A DNA stretch of 8,741 bases from Streptosporangiaceae bacterium (GCA_030039095.1 JASHQP010000727.1:1-8741), one strand, 5' to 3'. Positions 1 through 6,947 are shown, numbered from the stretch's first letter. The notes: generated from the letters alone by a model not told the origin. Made by a program: numbers and translations.

Positions 1-611
1 CCGAGTACTGTCGCGCCGGGCAAGCCGGCCCCGGGCAGCGTGCCGCCAGCGCCCAGGGACCGGCCCAGCAGTGAGGAGCCGTCGGCCTGCCGGGCGCCGG
101 CGGCGCCCTCCCGGCCCAGGCCATCGGCCCAGGCCACGGCGCGCATGACCAGGTACAGCAGGAACGGGGTCACCACGACGTCGTAGACGATCGAGGACGG
201 AAGCACCTTCTGCACGGCCGTCCAGCTGACCTGCGGGTCGCTGACCGCCAGGCCCAGCAACGCGACCAGCGCCTCTCCCGCGGCCGCGGCCGCCATCGCA
301 CCGGCGATCGTGAGCATGGCCGACTGGTTGAGGAGGCCGCGCATCCGCCCGCACAGGTAGCCCACGACGCAGAACACGAGGGCGTACTCACCGATCAGGT
401 AGCTGCCCGGCGGTGCGATGTCCAGGCAGAGCCCGGCGCAGAAGCCGGTCACCGACGCCGTGGCCGGCCTGGAGCACAGCCCGAACGCGACAACGGTAAG
501 CAAGACGAGGTCGGGCGCGCCGGCACCGGGCAGCGTGAGCCTGTTGACGACGGTCAGCTGAGCCGTCAGCGCAACGGCAAGGACGACCGCGGACGCGGCG
601 GCGCGCCTCAC
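1..611 (-). CDS. mreD: Rod shape-determining protein MreD (C-terminus cut by window edge)
   Basis: MreD is a polytopic membrane protein that works with MreC and the PBP2/RodA synthase in lateral or spore wall synthesis. I translated this frame by hand from a GTG at 609-611. It is open to the left edge with 203 residues visible. Hydrophobic segments lie near residues 5-22, 34-46, 53-66, 71-88, 98-122 and 140-160. The motif GFCAGLCLDIAPPGSYLIGE (residues 56-75) matches the MreD family pattern of a G..aGl..D segment followed by P..G. The second conserved block, IVYDVVVTPFLLYLVMR, is at 141-157. After residue 160 the sequence turns Gly/Ala-rich and polar, as expected of a cytoplasmic tail. The start lies one base after the mreC stop (TGA-C-GTG), with GGGGGCGG at the end of mreC as a possible ribosome binding site, so translation is probably coupled. 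The true C-terminus is off-window. Confidence 0.88.
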   Translation of the reverse strand, partial: MRRAAASAVVLAVALTAQLTVVNRLTLPGAGAPDLVLLTVVAFGLCSRPATASVTGFCAGLCLDIAPPGSYLIGEYALVFCVVGYLCGRMRGLLNQSAMLTIAGAMAAAAAGEALVALLGLAVSDPQVSWTAVQKVLPSSIVYDVVVTPFLLYLVMRAVAWADGLGREGAAGARQADGSSLLGRSLGAGGTLPGAGLPGATVL

Positions 612-612
612 G

Positions 613-1566
613 TCAGCCGCCCCCGGACAATGTGGGCGACGGGCTGGCGGAGGCACCCGGGGTCACCGTGACGGTCACCGTCGGCACGGGCTTGACGTGC
701 GGTGCCGGAGGCAGCACCGAGAACCTCGGATTGTGGCTTGGCGGCGCCACCACGATGCCGACGACGCCCAGCGACGTGAAGTCCACGTAGGGCTGGACGA
801 GCGCGAGGGCGGTCAGCGAGCCGCCCCGGTTCTGCACCTTCTTGATCACACCGACCGGGACGCCGGGCACATATGGCCGGTCATGAATCGAGGCCGACGT
901 CACCAGCTGCTCCCCGACGGACAGGTTGGCGTTCTCGTCCAGCACCTGCAGCTTCAGCAGCCCGGTCCCCGACGTGGTCTTGCCGGGACCGGTCACCCAG
1001 CCGATCTGGCCGCTGGTGGCCATCGTCACGCCCACGACGGACGTCGCATCGGTCGCCAGCAGCACCGAGCACGTCTGTGCGTTGACAGCGGTCACGGTCC
1101 CGATGAGGCCCTGGCCGTTCAGCACCGTGTCCCCGGTCTTGATGCCATCGGCGGTCCCGGCGTCGAGCGTCACCGTCTGCGAGTATCCCTGTCCCATCGC
1201 GATCACGGTCGCGGCCACGATCCGGTAGCCGCCGCGGCCCGCGAGCTGCAGCATGGAGCTGAGCTGCCGGTACTCTGCCTTGCTCAGCTGCTCCTGGCTG
1301 AGCTCGGTGCGCAGCTCGAGGACCTGCCGCTGCAGCGATGCCACCTGGCCGCTGCTGCCCGGCACGCTGGAGTGGCTGAAGAAATCGACAAAGGGACTGG
1401 TCACAGCGCTGACGACGCTCTCTGCTGTGCCGAAGACCGAGCCGCCCGTCTGCCTCAGGTCTCGCACCGGCCCCGACGAGCCGTCCCGGTAGTCGATGGT
1501 GATCAGGGCCAGCGCGAGCACGAGCAGCACGGCGAGGACCACCCGGGTCCGTCGGGTGTCGTGCAC
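613..1566 (-). CDS. mreC: Rod shape-determining protein MreC
   Basis: MreC is a bitopic membrane protein whose periplasmic β-domains scaffold the PBP2/RodA wall synthase and connect it to MreB and MreD. The 317 residues show a short basic N-terminus (HDTRRTR), one membrane segment (about 9-25), and a coiled-coil stretch (about 74-108, with the heptad-like VASLQRQVLELRTELSQEQL). The β-rich core (about 115-275) contains YSQTVTLDAGTADGIKTGD (residues 128-146), GLIGTVTAV (153-161) and PYVDFTSLGVVGIV (259-272), all typical MreC blocks. The last 35 or so residues are a Pro/Thr/Val/Ser-rich tail ending SGGG, common in actinobacterial homologues and probably unstructured. The start is GTG (1564-1566), supported by GAGGTGAT six bases upstream. 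The gene sits between mreB and mreD on the same strand. Length and domain order are normal for the family. Confidence 0.95.
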   Translation of the reverse strand: MHDTRRTRVVLAVLLVLALALITIDYRDGSSGPVRDLRQTGGSVFGTAESVVSAVTSPFVDFFSHSSVPGSSGQVASLQRQVLELRTELSQEQLSKAEYRQLSSMLQLAGRGGYRIVAATVIAMGQGYSQTVTLDAGTADGIKTGDTVLNGQGLIGTVTAVNAQTCSVLLATDATSVVGVTMATSGQIGWVTGPGKTTSGTGLLKLQVLDENANLSVGEQLVTSASIHDRPYVPGVPVGVIKKVQNRGGSLTALALVQPYVDFTSLGVVGIVVAPPSHNPRFSVLPPAPHVKPVPTVTVTVTPGASASPSPTLSGGG

Positions 1567-1572
1567 CTGGAG

Positions 1573-1580
1573 ATCACCTC
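1573..1580 (-). promoter_or_regulatory. Ribosome binding site of mreC
   Basis: On the minus strand GAGGTGAT lies six bases before the GTG at 1564-1566. It is a near-perfect Shine-Dalgarno sequence and fixes the mreC start. A GC hairpin (1585-1601) ends only four bases upstream of it. Confidence 0.75.
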
Positions 1581-1584
1581 GTCC

Positions 1585-1601
1585 CCGCCGCCCGGCGGCG
1601 G
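1585..1601 (-). other. Perfect inverted repeat just upstream of the mreC RBS
   Basis: CCGCCGCC and GGCGGCGG flank a single base, giving a realistic stem of 7 bp with a 3-base loop. In the transcript it would end four bases before the mreC Shine-Dalgarno sequence. It could stabilise the downstream message or limit ribosome access. The structure is seen in the sequence; the function is inference. Confidence 0.45.
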
Positions 1602-1612
1602 CTCGTGCTGCG

Positions 1613-1654
1613 GCGGCCGGCCCGCGTGAGAGCGGGGAACGGCCGGCCGGCCGC
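1613..1654 (-). other. Large GC-rich hairpin in the mreB-mreC gap
   Basis: The arms at 1613-1622 and 1645-1654 are perfect 10-base reverse complements (GCGGCCGGCC / GGCCGGCCGC). The enclosed part contains a further 5-bp stem (CCCGC / GCGGG). The hairpin starts 37 bases after the mreB stop. No U tract follows, so it may be a partial terminator, an mRNA 3'-end stabiliser for mreB, or both. This would allow mreB to be expressed more highly than mreC and mreD. Confidence 0.45.
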
Positions 1655-1691
1655 AGGCTGCTCGATGCTGGCTAGCCGGGTGGCCAGCGGC

Positions 1692-2723
1692 TCAGCGCCT
1701 CGATTCCGGCACCAGCACCTGGCGCAGCGTCTCGAAGTCCTCGACGCACTTGCCGGTTCCGAGCGCTACCGAGTCGAGCGGGTTGTCGGCCATGTGGATC
1801 GGCATGCCGGTCTCTTCCCTCAGCCGCTCGTCGAGCCCGCGCAGCAGCGCGCCGCCGCCGGTCAGGGCGATGCCGCGGTCCATGACGTCACCGGCCAGCT
1901 CGGGAGGGCACTTGTCCAGCGTGGTCTTCACGGCGTCGATGATCACCGCGAGCGGTTCCTCGATCGCGCGCCGGATCTCCTCTGCGGAGATCACGATCGT
2001 CTTCGGCAGCCCGCTCACCAGGTCCCGGCCGCGGATCTCGGCGTTCGGCTCGTCTGCCGCGGGGAACGCGGAACCCAGCGCCATCTTGATCTCCTCGGCC
2101 GTCCGCTCGCCCAGCATGAGCGAGTATTCCTTCTTGCCGAAGGTGATGATGGCCTGGTCCAGTTCGTCGCCGCCGACACGGATCGACTGCGAGGTCACGA
2201 TGCCGCCGAGGGAGATGACCGCCACCTCGGTGGTGCCGCCGCCGATGTCGACCACCATGTTGCCGGTTGGCTCGTTCACCGGCAGCCCGGCGCCGATCGC
2301 CGCGGCCATCGGCTCCTCGATGATGTACACGCGGCGCGCCCCGGCCTGGTGACCAGCTTCCTTCACCGCGCTCTGCTCGACGCCGGTGATGCCGCTCGGC
2401 ACCGCGACGACGATGCGCGGCTTCGCCAGATGGCTGCGTTTGTGGACCTTCTGGATGAAGTATCTGAGCATTCGCTCGGTGACGTCGAAATCCGCTATCA
2501 CGCCGTCTTTCAGGGGCCTGACCGCAATGATGTTGCCGGGCGTTCTGCCGATCATGCGTTTGGCCTCGACCCCGACGGCCACGATCTGCCCGGTGTTCGT
2601 GTTCAGAGCCACCACAGATGGCTCATTGAGCACGATCCCACGCCCGCGTACGTAGACCAGCGTGTTCGCAGTTCCGAGGTCGACCGCCATATCGCGGCCA
2701 AGGAACGCCAGCGCGTTACTCAT
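1692..2723 (-). CDS. mreB: Actin-like cell-shape protein MreB
   Basis: MreB is a bacterial actin homologue that forms membrane-bound ATP-dependent filaments guiding wall synthesis. In mycelial actinomycetes it acts mainly in spore-wall assembly. The 343 residues show all the actin-fold nucleotide motifs: phosphate-1 [10 protein letters not shown] (15-24), the catalytic-region [14 protein letters not shown] (136-149), phosphate-2 [11 protein letters not shown] (159-169) and the adenosine motif [10 protein letters not shown] (288-297). [20 protein letters not shown] (58-77) and [19 protein letters not shown] (272-290) are hallmark MreB blocks, and the length is normal. The ATG at 2721-2723 gives the usual N-terminus ahead of [11 protein letters not shown]. 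The only upstream purine tract, GGAAGG at 2736-2741, is 12 bases away, which is long for a ribosome binding site. The start overlaps the stop of a possible small leader ORF as ATGA. mreC follows after a 125-base gap. Confidence 0.98.
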   Translation of the reverse strand: MSNALAFLGRDMAVDLGTANTLVYVRGRGIVLNEPSVVALNTNTGQIVAVGVEAKRMIGRTPGNIIAVRPLKDGVIADFDVTERMLRYFIQKVHKRSHLAKPRIVVAVPSGITGVEQSAVKEAGHQAGARRVYIIEEPMAAAIGAGLPVNEPTGNMVVDIGGGTTEVAVISLGGIVTSQSIRVGGDELDQAIITFGKKEYSLMLGERTAEEIKMALGSAFPAADEPNAEIRGRDLVSGLPKTIVISAEEIRRAIEEPLAVIIDAVKTTLDKCPPELAGDVMDRGIALTGGGALLRGLDERLREETGMPIHMADNPLDSVALGTGKCVEDFETLRQVLVPESRR

Positions 2724-2806
2724 GTGGAACGAAAACCTTCCAGAGGGTCATGCCGGATGCTTTTGGAATACTGCGCCAGGACCTGCTCGCCGAGACTTCG
2801 GCCCAC
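2720..2806 (-). CDS. Possible 28-residue leader ORF overlapping the mreB start
   Basis: A GTG at 2804-2806 opens a 28-codon frame beginning [16 protein letters not shown]. It ends in TGA at 2720-2722, sharing ATGA with the mreB start. It is preceded by AAGGAAGAAGGACC, in which GGAAG lies seven bases from the GTG and forms a good Shine-Dalgarno sequence. mreB itself has only a poorly spaced one, so ribosomes finishing this ORF could re-initiate on mreB. Against it, third positions are only about 60% G/C by my count, well below the neighbouring genes, and I recognise no family. An overlapping alternative frame from an ATG a little upstream (35 codons, ending GAG-TAA across the mreB start) also exists. 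Treat this as a candidate only. Confidence 0.25.
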   Translation of the reverse strand: MGRSLGEQVLAQYSKSIRHDPLEGFRST

Positions 2807-2934
2807 GGTCCTTCTTCCTTCATCTACCAGCGCCGGGCTGCCTAAACGTGCAACGCGTGGTTCGCGCCGATGGTGCCCGCGATCCCGCAAGCCCGTTCAG
2901 GCAACGGATCCGCTTGCGACTGGCAGCTACTAGT

Positions 2935-2950
2935 TGTTAGCAAACTGTTA
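2935..2950 (-). promoter_or_regulatory. TAACA direct repeat upstream of mreB
   Basis: On the minus strand TAACA occurs twice with an 11-bp period (TAACAGTTTGCTAACA), one helical turn apart. This suits two half-sites of a regulator on one DNA face. A third GTAAC lies further upstream near 2973-2977. No known operator is recognised and the match could be chance. Confidence 0.2.
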
Positions 2951-2982
2951 CGGTGCGCGCGCAAGCTGAGCCCGTTACCGAA

Positions 2983-2988
2983 AGCCTA
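2983..2988 (-). promoter_or_regulatory. Candidate -10 box (TAGGCT) for mreB
   Basis: TAGGCT resembles the TAGRRT-like -10 hexamer of actinobacterial housekeeping promoters. No convincing TTGACA-like -35 is found 16-19 bases upstream, and the leader would be about 250 bases long. It is the best candidate I see, at low confidence. Confidence 0.2.
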
Positions 2989-3062
2989 CAGGCCGTTGCG
3001 ACGGGCCGCCCTGATGGCACGCCGGAGCATGTGAGCCGGGGCTATAACCCGCGATGACCTTG

Positions 3063-3482
3063 CTAGGAGGCCACATCCAGCCGATGGCCCAGACGCAGGC
3101 CGATAACCCAAAAGGCCGCGAAAATGGCGCCGAGGAAGTACATCACCGGGACAATCGCGCCGGCCGCAATTACCAGCGCCTGCAGCACGCTTCCGCCAAC
3201 GATTGTCCAGCGCAGCCGACGGCGCGCCATCGCGGCGAGCAGGACGGCCGCGACGGCCAGCACCACACCGGCCACGCCGGCCTTGCGCGGCGACGCGTGG
3301 TCGACGGCCAGGGCGACCGGGATCGCGAGCCAGATCACGACGGTCTCCATGATCAGCACGGTGGAGAGCAGCCGCTTCGTCGCTGGCGCATCGCCCCGGC
3401 GGCGCGCGCCGGCGTCCTGCTCAGCCGGGGCCTGATCGCCGGGGCCGGTCTGGTGCTCGCCGCTGCCCGCCATGGCGGTCAT
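3063..3482 (-). CDS. DUF4233 family integral membrane protein
   Basis: This 139-residue protein of unknown function is recognised mainly by context. Small DUF4233 membrane proteins lie directly after folC in many actinobacteria (Rv2446c beside folC Rv2447c in Mycobacterium tuberculosis). A hydrophilic N-terminal tail of about 36 residues rich in Gly, Ala, Arg and charged residues is followed by hydrophobic segments at about 38-60, 68-86, 93-110 and 112-130. This suggests four membrane helices with a basic RRRLR turn after the second. The ATG (3480-3482) overlaps the folC stop as ATGA, implying coupling, and no separate ribosome binding site is evident. A second in-frame ATG three codons on (3471-3473) is an alternative start. 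Unlike the usual order, ndk does not follow. The molecular role is unknown. Confidence 0.85.
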   Translation of the reverse strand: MTAMAGSGEHQTGPGDQAPAEQDAGARRRGDAPATKRLLSTVLIMETVVIWLAIPVALAVDHASPRKAGVAGVVLAVAAVLLAAMARRRLRWTIVGGSVLQALVIAAGAIVPVMYFLGAIFAAFWVIGLRLGHRLDVAS

Positions 3483-4945
3483 GCCTCGTCGCCGATGTCG
3501 CCCCGGGCCGCGGCCGCCGGCGCTGTGCTGGCCGGACCGGGGGCCGGCTCACCCGGCGTGGCGCGGGTGAGCAGCAGGCGTGCGTCGCCCGCGGTGATCA
3601 CCGATCCAGTGATGAGCAGGAGCGCCGCGCCCGGTGCCCCGCCGTCGCCTGACCGCGCGTCCGCCTCGTCTGCCAGCGCCACCCCGACCTCGATCGCGTC
3701 GTCCAGCCGGGGAACGGCCCTGACGCGGTCCGGGCCGAACACCGCGCTGGCCAGCTCGGCGAGCTTGGCCGGATCGGCGGACCGTGGCGAGGAGTTGGAC
3801 GTCACCACGAGCTCGGATACGACCGGCTCGAGCTCATCGAGAATCGCAGGGACATCCTTGTCCTCGCTGACCGCGAGGATCCCGATCAGCTCGGTCGCCG
3901 CGAACGCCTCGGTCAGCGCGGCCACGGTGGCGGCCATGCCGGCGGGATTGTGCGCGGCGTCCACGATCGTCACCGGGCTGCGTCGCACTACCTCGAGCCG
4001 GCCCGGTGACGACATCATCCGGAACGCGCCGCGTACCAGCTCATCGTCGAGCGCGGCTGGCTCGTCCGGGGGGCCGCCCCGCTCCCCCGTAGCCGACGCT
4101 CCGGCGAAGGCCTCCACGGCCGCGAGGGCGCAGGCGGCGTTGCCGGCCTGGTACGCGCCGAACAGCGGCAGGAAGAGGTCCTCGTAACTGCCGAGGAGGC
4201 CCTGGACGCTGAGCAGCTGGCCGCCGACCGCGAGCTGCCTGCTGGTCACGCCGAACTCGATGCCTTCCCTGGCCACCGTGGCGCCGACGTCGGCGACGCG
4301 GCGCAGCAGCACCTCGGCGGCCTCGACCGGCTGCTGAGCCAGCACGGCGACCGCGCCCGGCTTGATGATGCCGGCCTTGTCCGTGGCGATAGACGTCACG
4401 GTGTTGCCCAGGTAGCGGACGTGGTCAATGGATATCGGGGTGATCACCGCCACCACGCCGTCGGCGACGTTCGTGCAGTCCCACGTCCCGCCGACGCCGA
4501 CCTCGATGACCGCCACGTCCACCGGCGCGTCGGCGAACACGGCGAACGCCATCGCGGTGAGCACCTCGAAGAACGACAGCGGCGCCGGCTGGCTCTGGTC
4601 CACCAGATCTACGTACGGCAGCACCTCCTCGTAGGCGTCGACGAAGCGCTCGGCGCCGAGCGGCTCGCCGTCCACGCAGATCCGCTCCCTGATCGAGGTC
4701 AGGTGCGGGCTGGTGAACAGGCCGGTCCGCAGGCCGCGGGCGCGCAGCAGCGTCTCGGTCATCCGGGCGGTCGAGGTCTTGCCGTTGGTCCCGGTGAGGT
4801 GGATGACGGGGTAGGCCCGCTGCGGATCACCGAGCAGGCCGGTCAGCGCCCTGATCCGGTCCAGGGACGGCTCGATCGAGTGCTCGGGCCGCCGGGCGAA
4901 GACCTCCCGCTCGACCTCCCGCAGCCGGGCTTCGTAGTTGGTCAC
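3479..4945 (-). CDS. folC: Bifunctional folylpolyglutamate synthase / dihydrofolate synthase FolC
   Basis: This is a cytosolic ATP-dependent Mur-ligase-family enzyme that adds glutamate to dihydropteroate and/or extends folate polyglutamate tails. The 488 residues show the P-loop TGTNGKTST (51-59), TSPHL (78-82), VIEVGVGGTWDCTN (146-159), SIDH (172-175) and DKAGIIKPG (189-197, whose first Lys is the probable carbamylated residue). The C-terminal domain has GRLEVV (315-320), DAAHNPAG (329-336), SEDKD (360-364) and LLITGSVITAGDAR (442-455). It is longer than the usual 430 or so residues because of a Gly/Pro/Glu-rich insert (about 282-302), a short loop near 429-439 and an Ala/Pro tail after 462. 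The GTG start at 4943-4945 gives MTNYEARLREVEREVFARRP, a typical start, although the ribosome binding site is weak (GGCGAG). In many actinobacteria valS lies upstream; here a solute-binding protein gene does. Confidence 0.96.
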   Translation of the reverse strand: MTNYEARLREVEREVFARRPEHSIEPSLDRIRALTGLLGDPQRAYPVIHLTGTNGKTSTARMTETLLRARGLRTGLFTSPHLTSIRERICVDGEPLGAERFVDAYEEVLPYVDLVDQSQPAPLSFFEVLTAMAFAVFADAPVDVAVIEVGVGGTWDCTNVADGVVAVITPISIDHVRYLGNTVTSIATDKAGIIKPGAVAVLAQQPVEAAEVLLRRVADVGATVAREGIEFGVTSRQLAVGGQLLSVQGLLGSYEDLFLPLFGAYQAGNAACALAAVEAFAGASATGERGGPPDEPAALDDELVRGAFRMMSSPGRLEVVRRSPVTIVDAAHNPAGMAATVAALTEAFAATELIGILAVSEDKDVPAILDELEPVVSELVVTSNSSPRSADPAKLAELASAVFGPDRVRAVPRLDDAIEVGVALADEADARSGDGGAPGAALLLITGSVITAGDARLLLTRATPGEPAPGPASTAPAAAARGDIGDEA

Positions 4946-4978
4946 GGCTGCTCGCCATGGGGAACTGTCACTCTGGCT

Positions 4979-4984
4979 AGCCTA
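4979..4984 (-). promoter_or_regulatory. Candidate -10 box (TAGGCT) for the folC operon
   Basis: The same TAGGCT hexamer occurs upstream of mreB. It is well placed here for a short leader to the folC start, but lacks a recognisable -35. The identification is inference. Confidence 0.25.
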
Positions 4985-5040
4985 CTTGCCGGCCGGCCCT
5001 GCCCGGCGGGGGCGCAGCCCGCGGGTGGGGCCGGGGGGTA

Positions 5041-5066
5041 CGCCGGGGGGGCGAGCCCCCCCGGCG
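5041..5066 (-). terminator. Perfect GC-rich hairpin after the solute-binding gene
   Basis: The arms 5041-5052 and 5055-5066 are perfect 12-base reverse complements (CGCCGGGGGGGC / GCCCCCCCGGCG), realistically an 11-bp stem with a CGAG/CTCG loop. The hairpin begins 8 bases after the TAG stop at 5074-5076. There is no U tract, as is often the case for actinobacterial terminators. It probably ends the solute-binding transcript before folC. Confidence 0.55.
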
Positions 5067-5073
5067 GGTGGGT

Positions 5074-6939
5074 CTACTTCGTGAAGTACCAGTTCTCCGG
5101 GTTGATGCTGAGCGTCGTGCTCTGCGGCGTGACGCCCTTCAGGTTGTTCACGATCTCGGTGAGCTGGAAATCCGCGTTGGGCTGCCAGATCACCGGCAGC
5201 TGCGGCGAGAGGTAGTCCTGCCAGCTGTACATGTCCTGCAGGTTGCTGCTGGTCAGCGTCTTGCCGATCAGCGAGTCATTCGTCGGGTTGCTGTAGCCGC
5301 CCGAGTTCGCGACCACGCCGGACAGGAACAGCTGCTCCCCGGTCGGGGCGTAGTCCGGGGAGAACGACCAGCCGCCGCCCCAGTTCGCCATGTCCCAGTT
5401 GCACGGGATCTTGGCGACCTTGCAGTTGCCCGCGGCCAGGGCGACCACCTGCGCGAACGGCTTGGGCTCCAGGTTCAGCTTGATCCCGAGCGCCGCCGCG
5501 TTCGACTGCAGCTGCGTCATCTCCGACGTGATCCAGGAGATCCCCGTTGCGTACGGCAGGTTGAAGCTCAGCGCCTGCCCGCTCTTGATCCCGGCGCCAC
5601 ACTCGCCAGAGCCCGAGCCCGGCTTGACGCAGGTGCTCACGCCGTTCGGCACGACCTTCCAGCCGTGGCTGGTCAGCAGCGACTTGGCCTTGCCCGGGTT
5701 GAACGAGAATGGATTGCCCGACCTGCCCTTCGGCGACAGCCACTGGGTCGTCGGGACCGATCCGACCGGGCCGACCGTGACGTTTCCGTAGCCGCGCAGC
5801 GGCCCGCTGATCACGGCTTCCTGGTTCACGGAGTTTTCGAGCGCCTGCCGGAAGTACAGCTGTTTGAAGATCGGGGCGTTACCGGTGCTGGCCTGGTAGT
5901 TCAGCACGAAGTAGTTGATGCCCCAGATCTGCCACGGCGCCAGCGTGTACCCGGTCACCGGGTTGGTGCCCACCGTCGCGCCGGTCGGCTTGGCCGGCGC
6001 GTTCTGCTGCGGCAGGTAGCCCACGTCGATCTTGGTGCTGGAGCTCGGCGACCGCAGCACGTCATACTCGGCTGAGTCGGTGGTGAACGGCACCATCTGG
6101 AACGCCGACAGCTTCGGCTTCACCGGACCGGAGTACTTCTTGTTCGGCACGAACGTGACGTGCCCGTCGGCGTTGAACGCGCTCAGCCGCCACGGCCCGT
6201 CCACGACGCCCCAGATCGGCGACGTCGCGTACCCGCTCAGGTTCTTGGCCTGGCTGTTGAGGTAGTTGTACACCGCCGCGCAGTCGCTCACCGTGGTGGC
6301 GCAGTTGCTCGGCCCGGACGCGGTCCTGTCCCACGCGGCGGGCATCGGGGTGATCTGGCTGAGCTGGTTGTACAGGAACCAGGTCGGGCTGTAGGCCTTG
6401 TCCATCACCATGGTCAGCTCGGTCGGGCTGACCACCGTGATGTCCTTCACGTCCGCGGGGAAGTTGGTGTATGCGACGTAGTTGGACGGCTCGGCCTTCT
6501 CCATGTTGAGCCAGAACATCACGTCCGAAGCGGTCACCTGGGTGCCGTTGGACCACATGTAGTGCTTCAGGTTGATCGTGACCTTGGTGCCATTGAACGT
6601 CGGCTGGCTGGCCAGGCTCAGTGACGAGTTGAACGTCGGCTGCTCGCCCACGCCGAACCAGTACAGCGGCCGGTACATCAGGTACTGCAACTCGAAGATG
6701 TTCTCGTCGCTGGCCTCGGAGGCGCTCATGTACGGGAAGATGTACGTCGGCGGCGTCGACGGCGGCTCGGCCATGACCGCGGTGCCGCCGGAAACCGGCG
6801 TCGTCCCGCTCGTCGTGGAGCCATTGCCGGAGCACCCGGCCGCGACGAGAGCGCACGCGGCCGCTGTCACGCCCGCTGCCAGGATCTTGCTCCGAACCCT
6901 GGCGGAGGATCTGCGTTGCTGATGTGGGGACTTCCCCAT
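5074..6939 (-). CDS. Lipoprotein solute-binding protein of a peptide-type ABC transporter (family 5), copy 1
   Basis: This is a family 5 (SBP_bac_5, DppA/OppA-like) extracellular binding protein, expected to be lipid-anchored outside the membrane and to deliver a peptide or other small solute to an ABC permease. The 621 residues begin MGKSPHQQRRSSARVRSK, a basic signal region. A hydrophobic stretch (19-34) and lipobox VAAGC follow, with Cys36 as the lipidation site, then a Ser/Thr/Gly linker. Family features are WSNGTQVTASDVMFWLN (129-145), IFKQLYFRQALENSVNQEAV (357-376), KAKSLLTSHGW (417-427) and WDMANWGGGW (515-524). Six mature-domain cysteines form plausible pairs: 213-220, 437-447 and 506-513. 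I chose the ATG at 6937-6939 over an in-frame start 24 codons upstream because AAGGAG lies 8 bases before it and the signal peptide follows directly. No permease or ATPase gene is in view. The substrate is unknown. Confidence 0.9.
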   Translation of the reverse strand: MGKSPHQQRRSSARVRSKILAAGVTAAACALVAAGCSGNGSTTSGTTPVSGGTAVMAEPPSTPPTYIFPYMSASEASDENIFELQYLMYRPLYWFGVGEQPTFNSSLSLASQPTFNGTKVTINLKHYMWSNGTQVTASDVMFWLNMEKAEPSNYVAYTNFPADVKDITVVSPTELTMVMDKAYSPTWFLYNQLSQITPMPAAWDRTASGPSNCATTVSDCAAVYNYLNSQAKNLSGYATSPIWGVVDGPWRLSAFNADGHVTFVPNKKYSGPVKPKLSAFQMVPFTTDSAEYDVLRSPSSSTKIDVGYLPQQNAPAKPTGATVGTNPVTGYTLAPWQIWGINYFVLNYQASTGNAPIFKQLYFRQALENSVNQEAVISGPLRGYGNVTVGPVGSVPTTQWLSPKGRSGNPFSFNPGKAKSLLTSHGWKVVPNGVSTCVKPGSGSGECGAGIKSGQALSFNLPYATGISWITSEMTQLQSNAAALGIKLNLEPKPFAQVVALAAGNCKVAKIPCNWDMANWGGGWSFSPDYAPTGEQLFLSGVVANSGGYSNPTNDSLIGKTLTSSNLQDMYSWQDYLSPQLPVIWQPNADFQLTEIVNNLKGVTPQSTTLSINPENWYFTK

Positions 6940-6947
6940 GATGACGG

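Larger units (their letters stand above)
2724..3062. other. Gene-poor region upstream of mreB (likely promoter region)
   Basis: This interval of about 340 bases between the DUF4233 stop and mreB has visibly lower G+C than the genes and no substantial ORF. It probably carries the mreB promoter and leader. It occupies the place where related actinobacteria have ndk, but is too short for a whole ndk (about 135 codons), and I found no ndk-like peptide in it. Visible elements are a TAGGCT box (2983-2988 on the minus strand), a TAACA direct repeat spaced 11 bp (2935-2950), an ACTAGT palindrome (2929-2934) and the possible leader ORF at its 3' end. Confidence 0.6.
4946..5073. other. Gap between the solute-binding gene and folC
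   Basis: This stretch of 128 bases is extremely GC-rich toward the right. It holds the hairpin at 5041-5066 and, nearer folC, a TAGGCT box at 4979-4984 on the minus strand. If that box is a -10, transcription would start about 27 bases before the folC GTG. The layout of terminator then promoter suggests folC is transcribed separately from the transport gene. No -35 match is evident. Confidence 0.45.

Noticed and set aside
697..1629. Long plus-strand frame (310 codons) opposite mreC
   Set aside because: It is His/Arg/Gly-rich with no recognisable domain, and lies antisense to a clear mreC. It is a high-GC shadow frame.
1605..2933. Plus-strand frame of 442 codons opposite mreB
   Set aside because: It spans the whole of mreB on the other strand with Arg/His/Asp-rich composition. 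The MreB motifs prove the minus strand is coding.
2724..3062. Remnant of ndk
   Set aside because: I read the minus-strand sequence here and saw no NDK-like peptide such as the active-site His motif. The interval is also shorter than a complete gene.
3054..4187. Plus-strand frame of 377 codons across DUF4233 and folC
   Set aside because: Ser/Ala low-complexity translation antisense to two well-supported overlapping genes.
5068..6075. Plus-strand frame of 335 codons opposite solute-binding copy 1
   Set aside because: Arg/Val/Leu-rich shadow of a gene with clear signal peptide, lipobox and family motifs.
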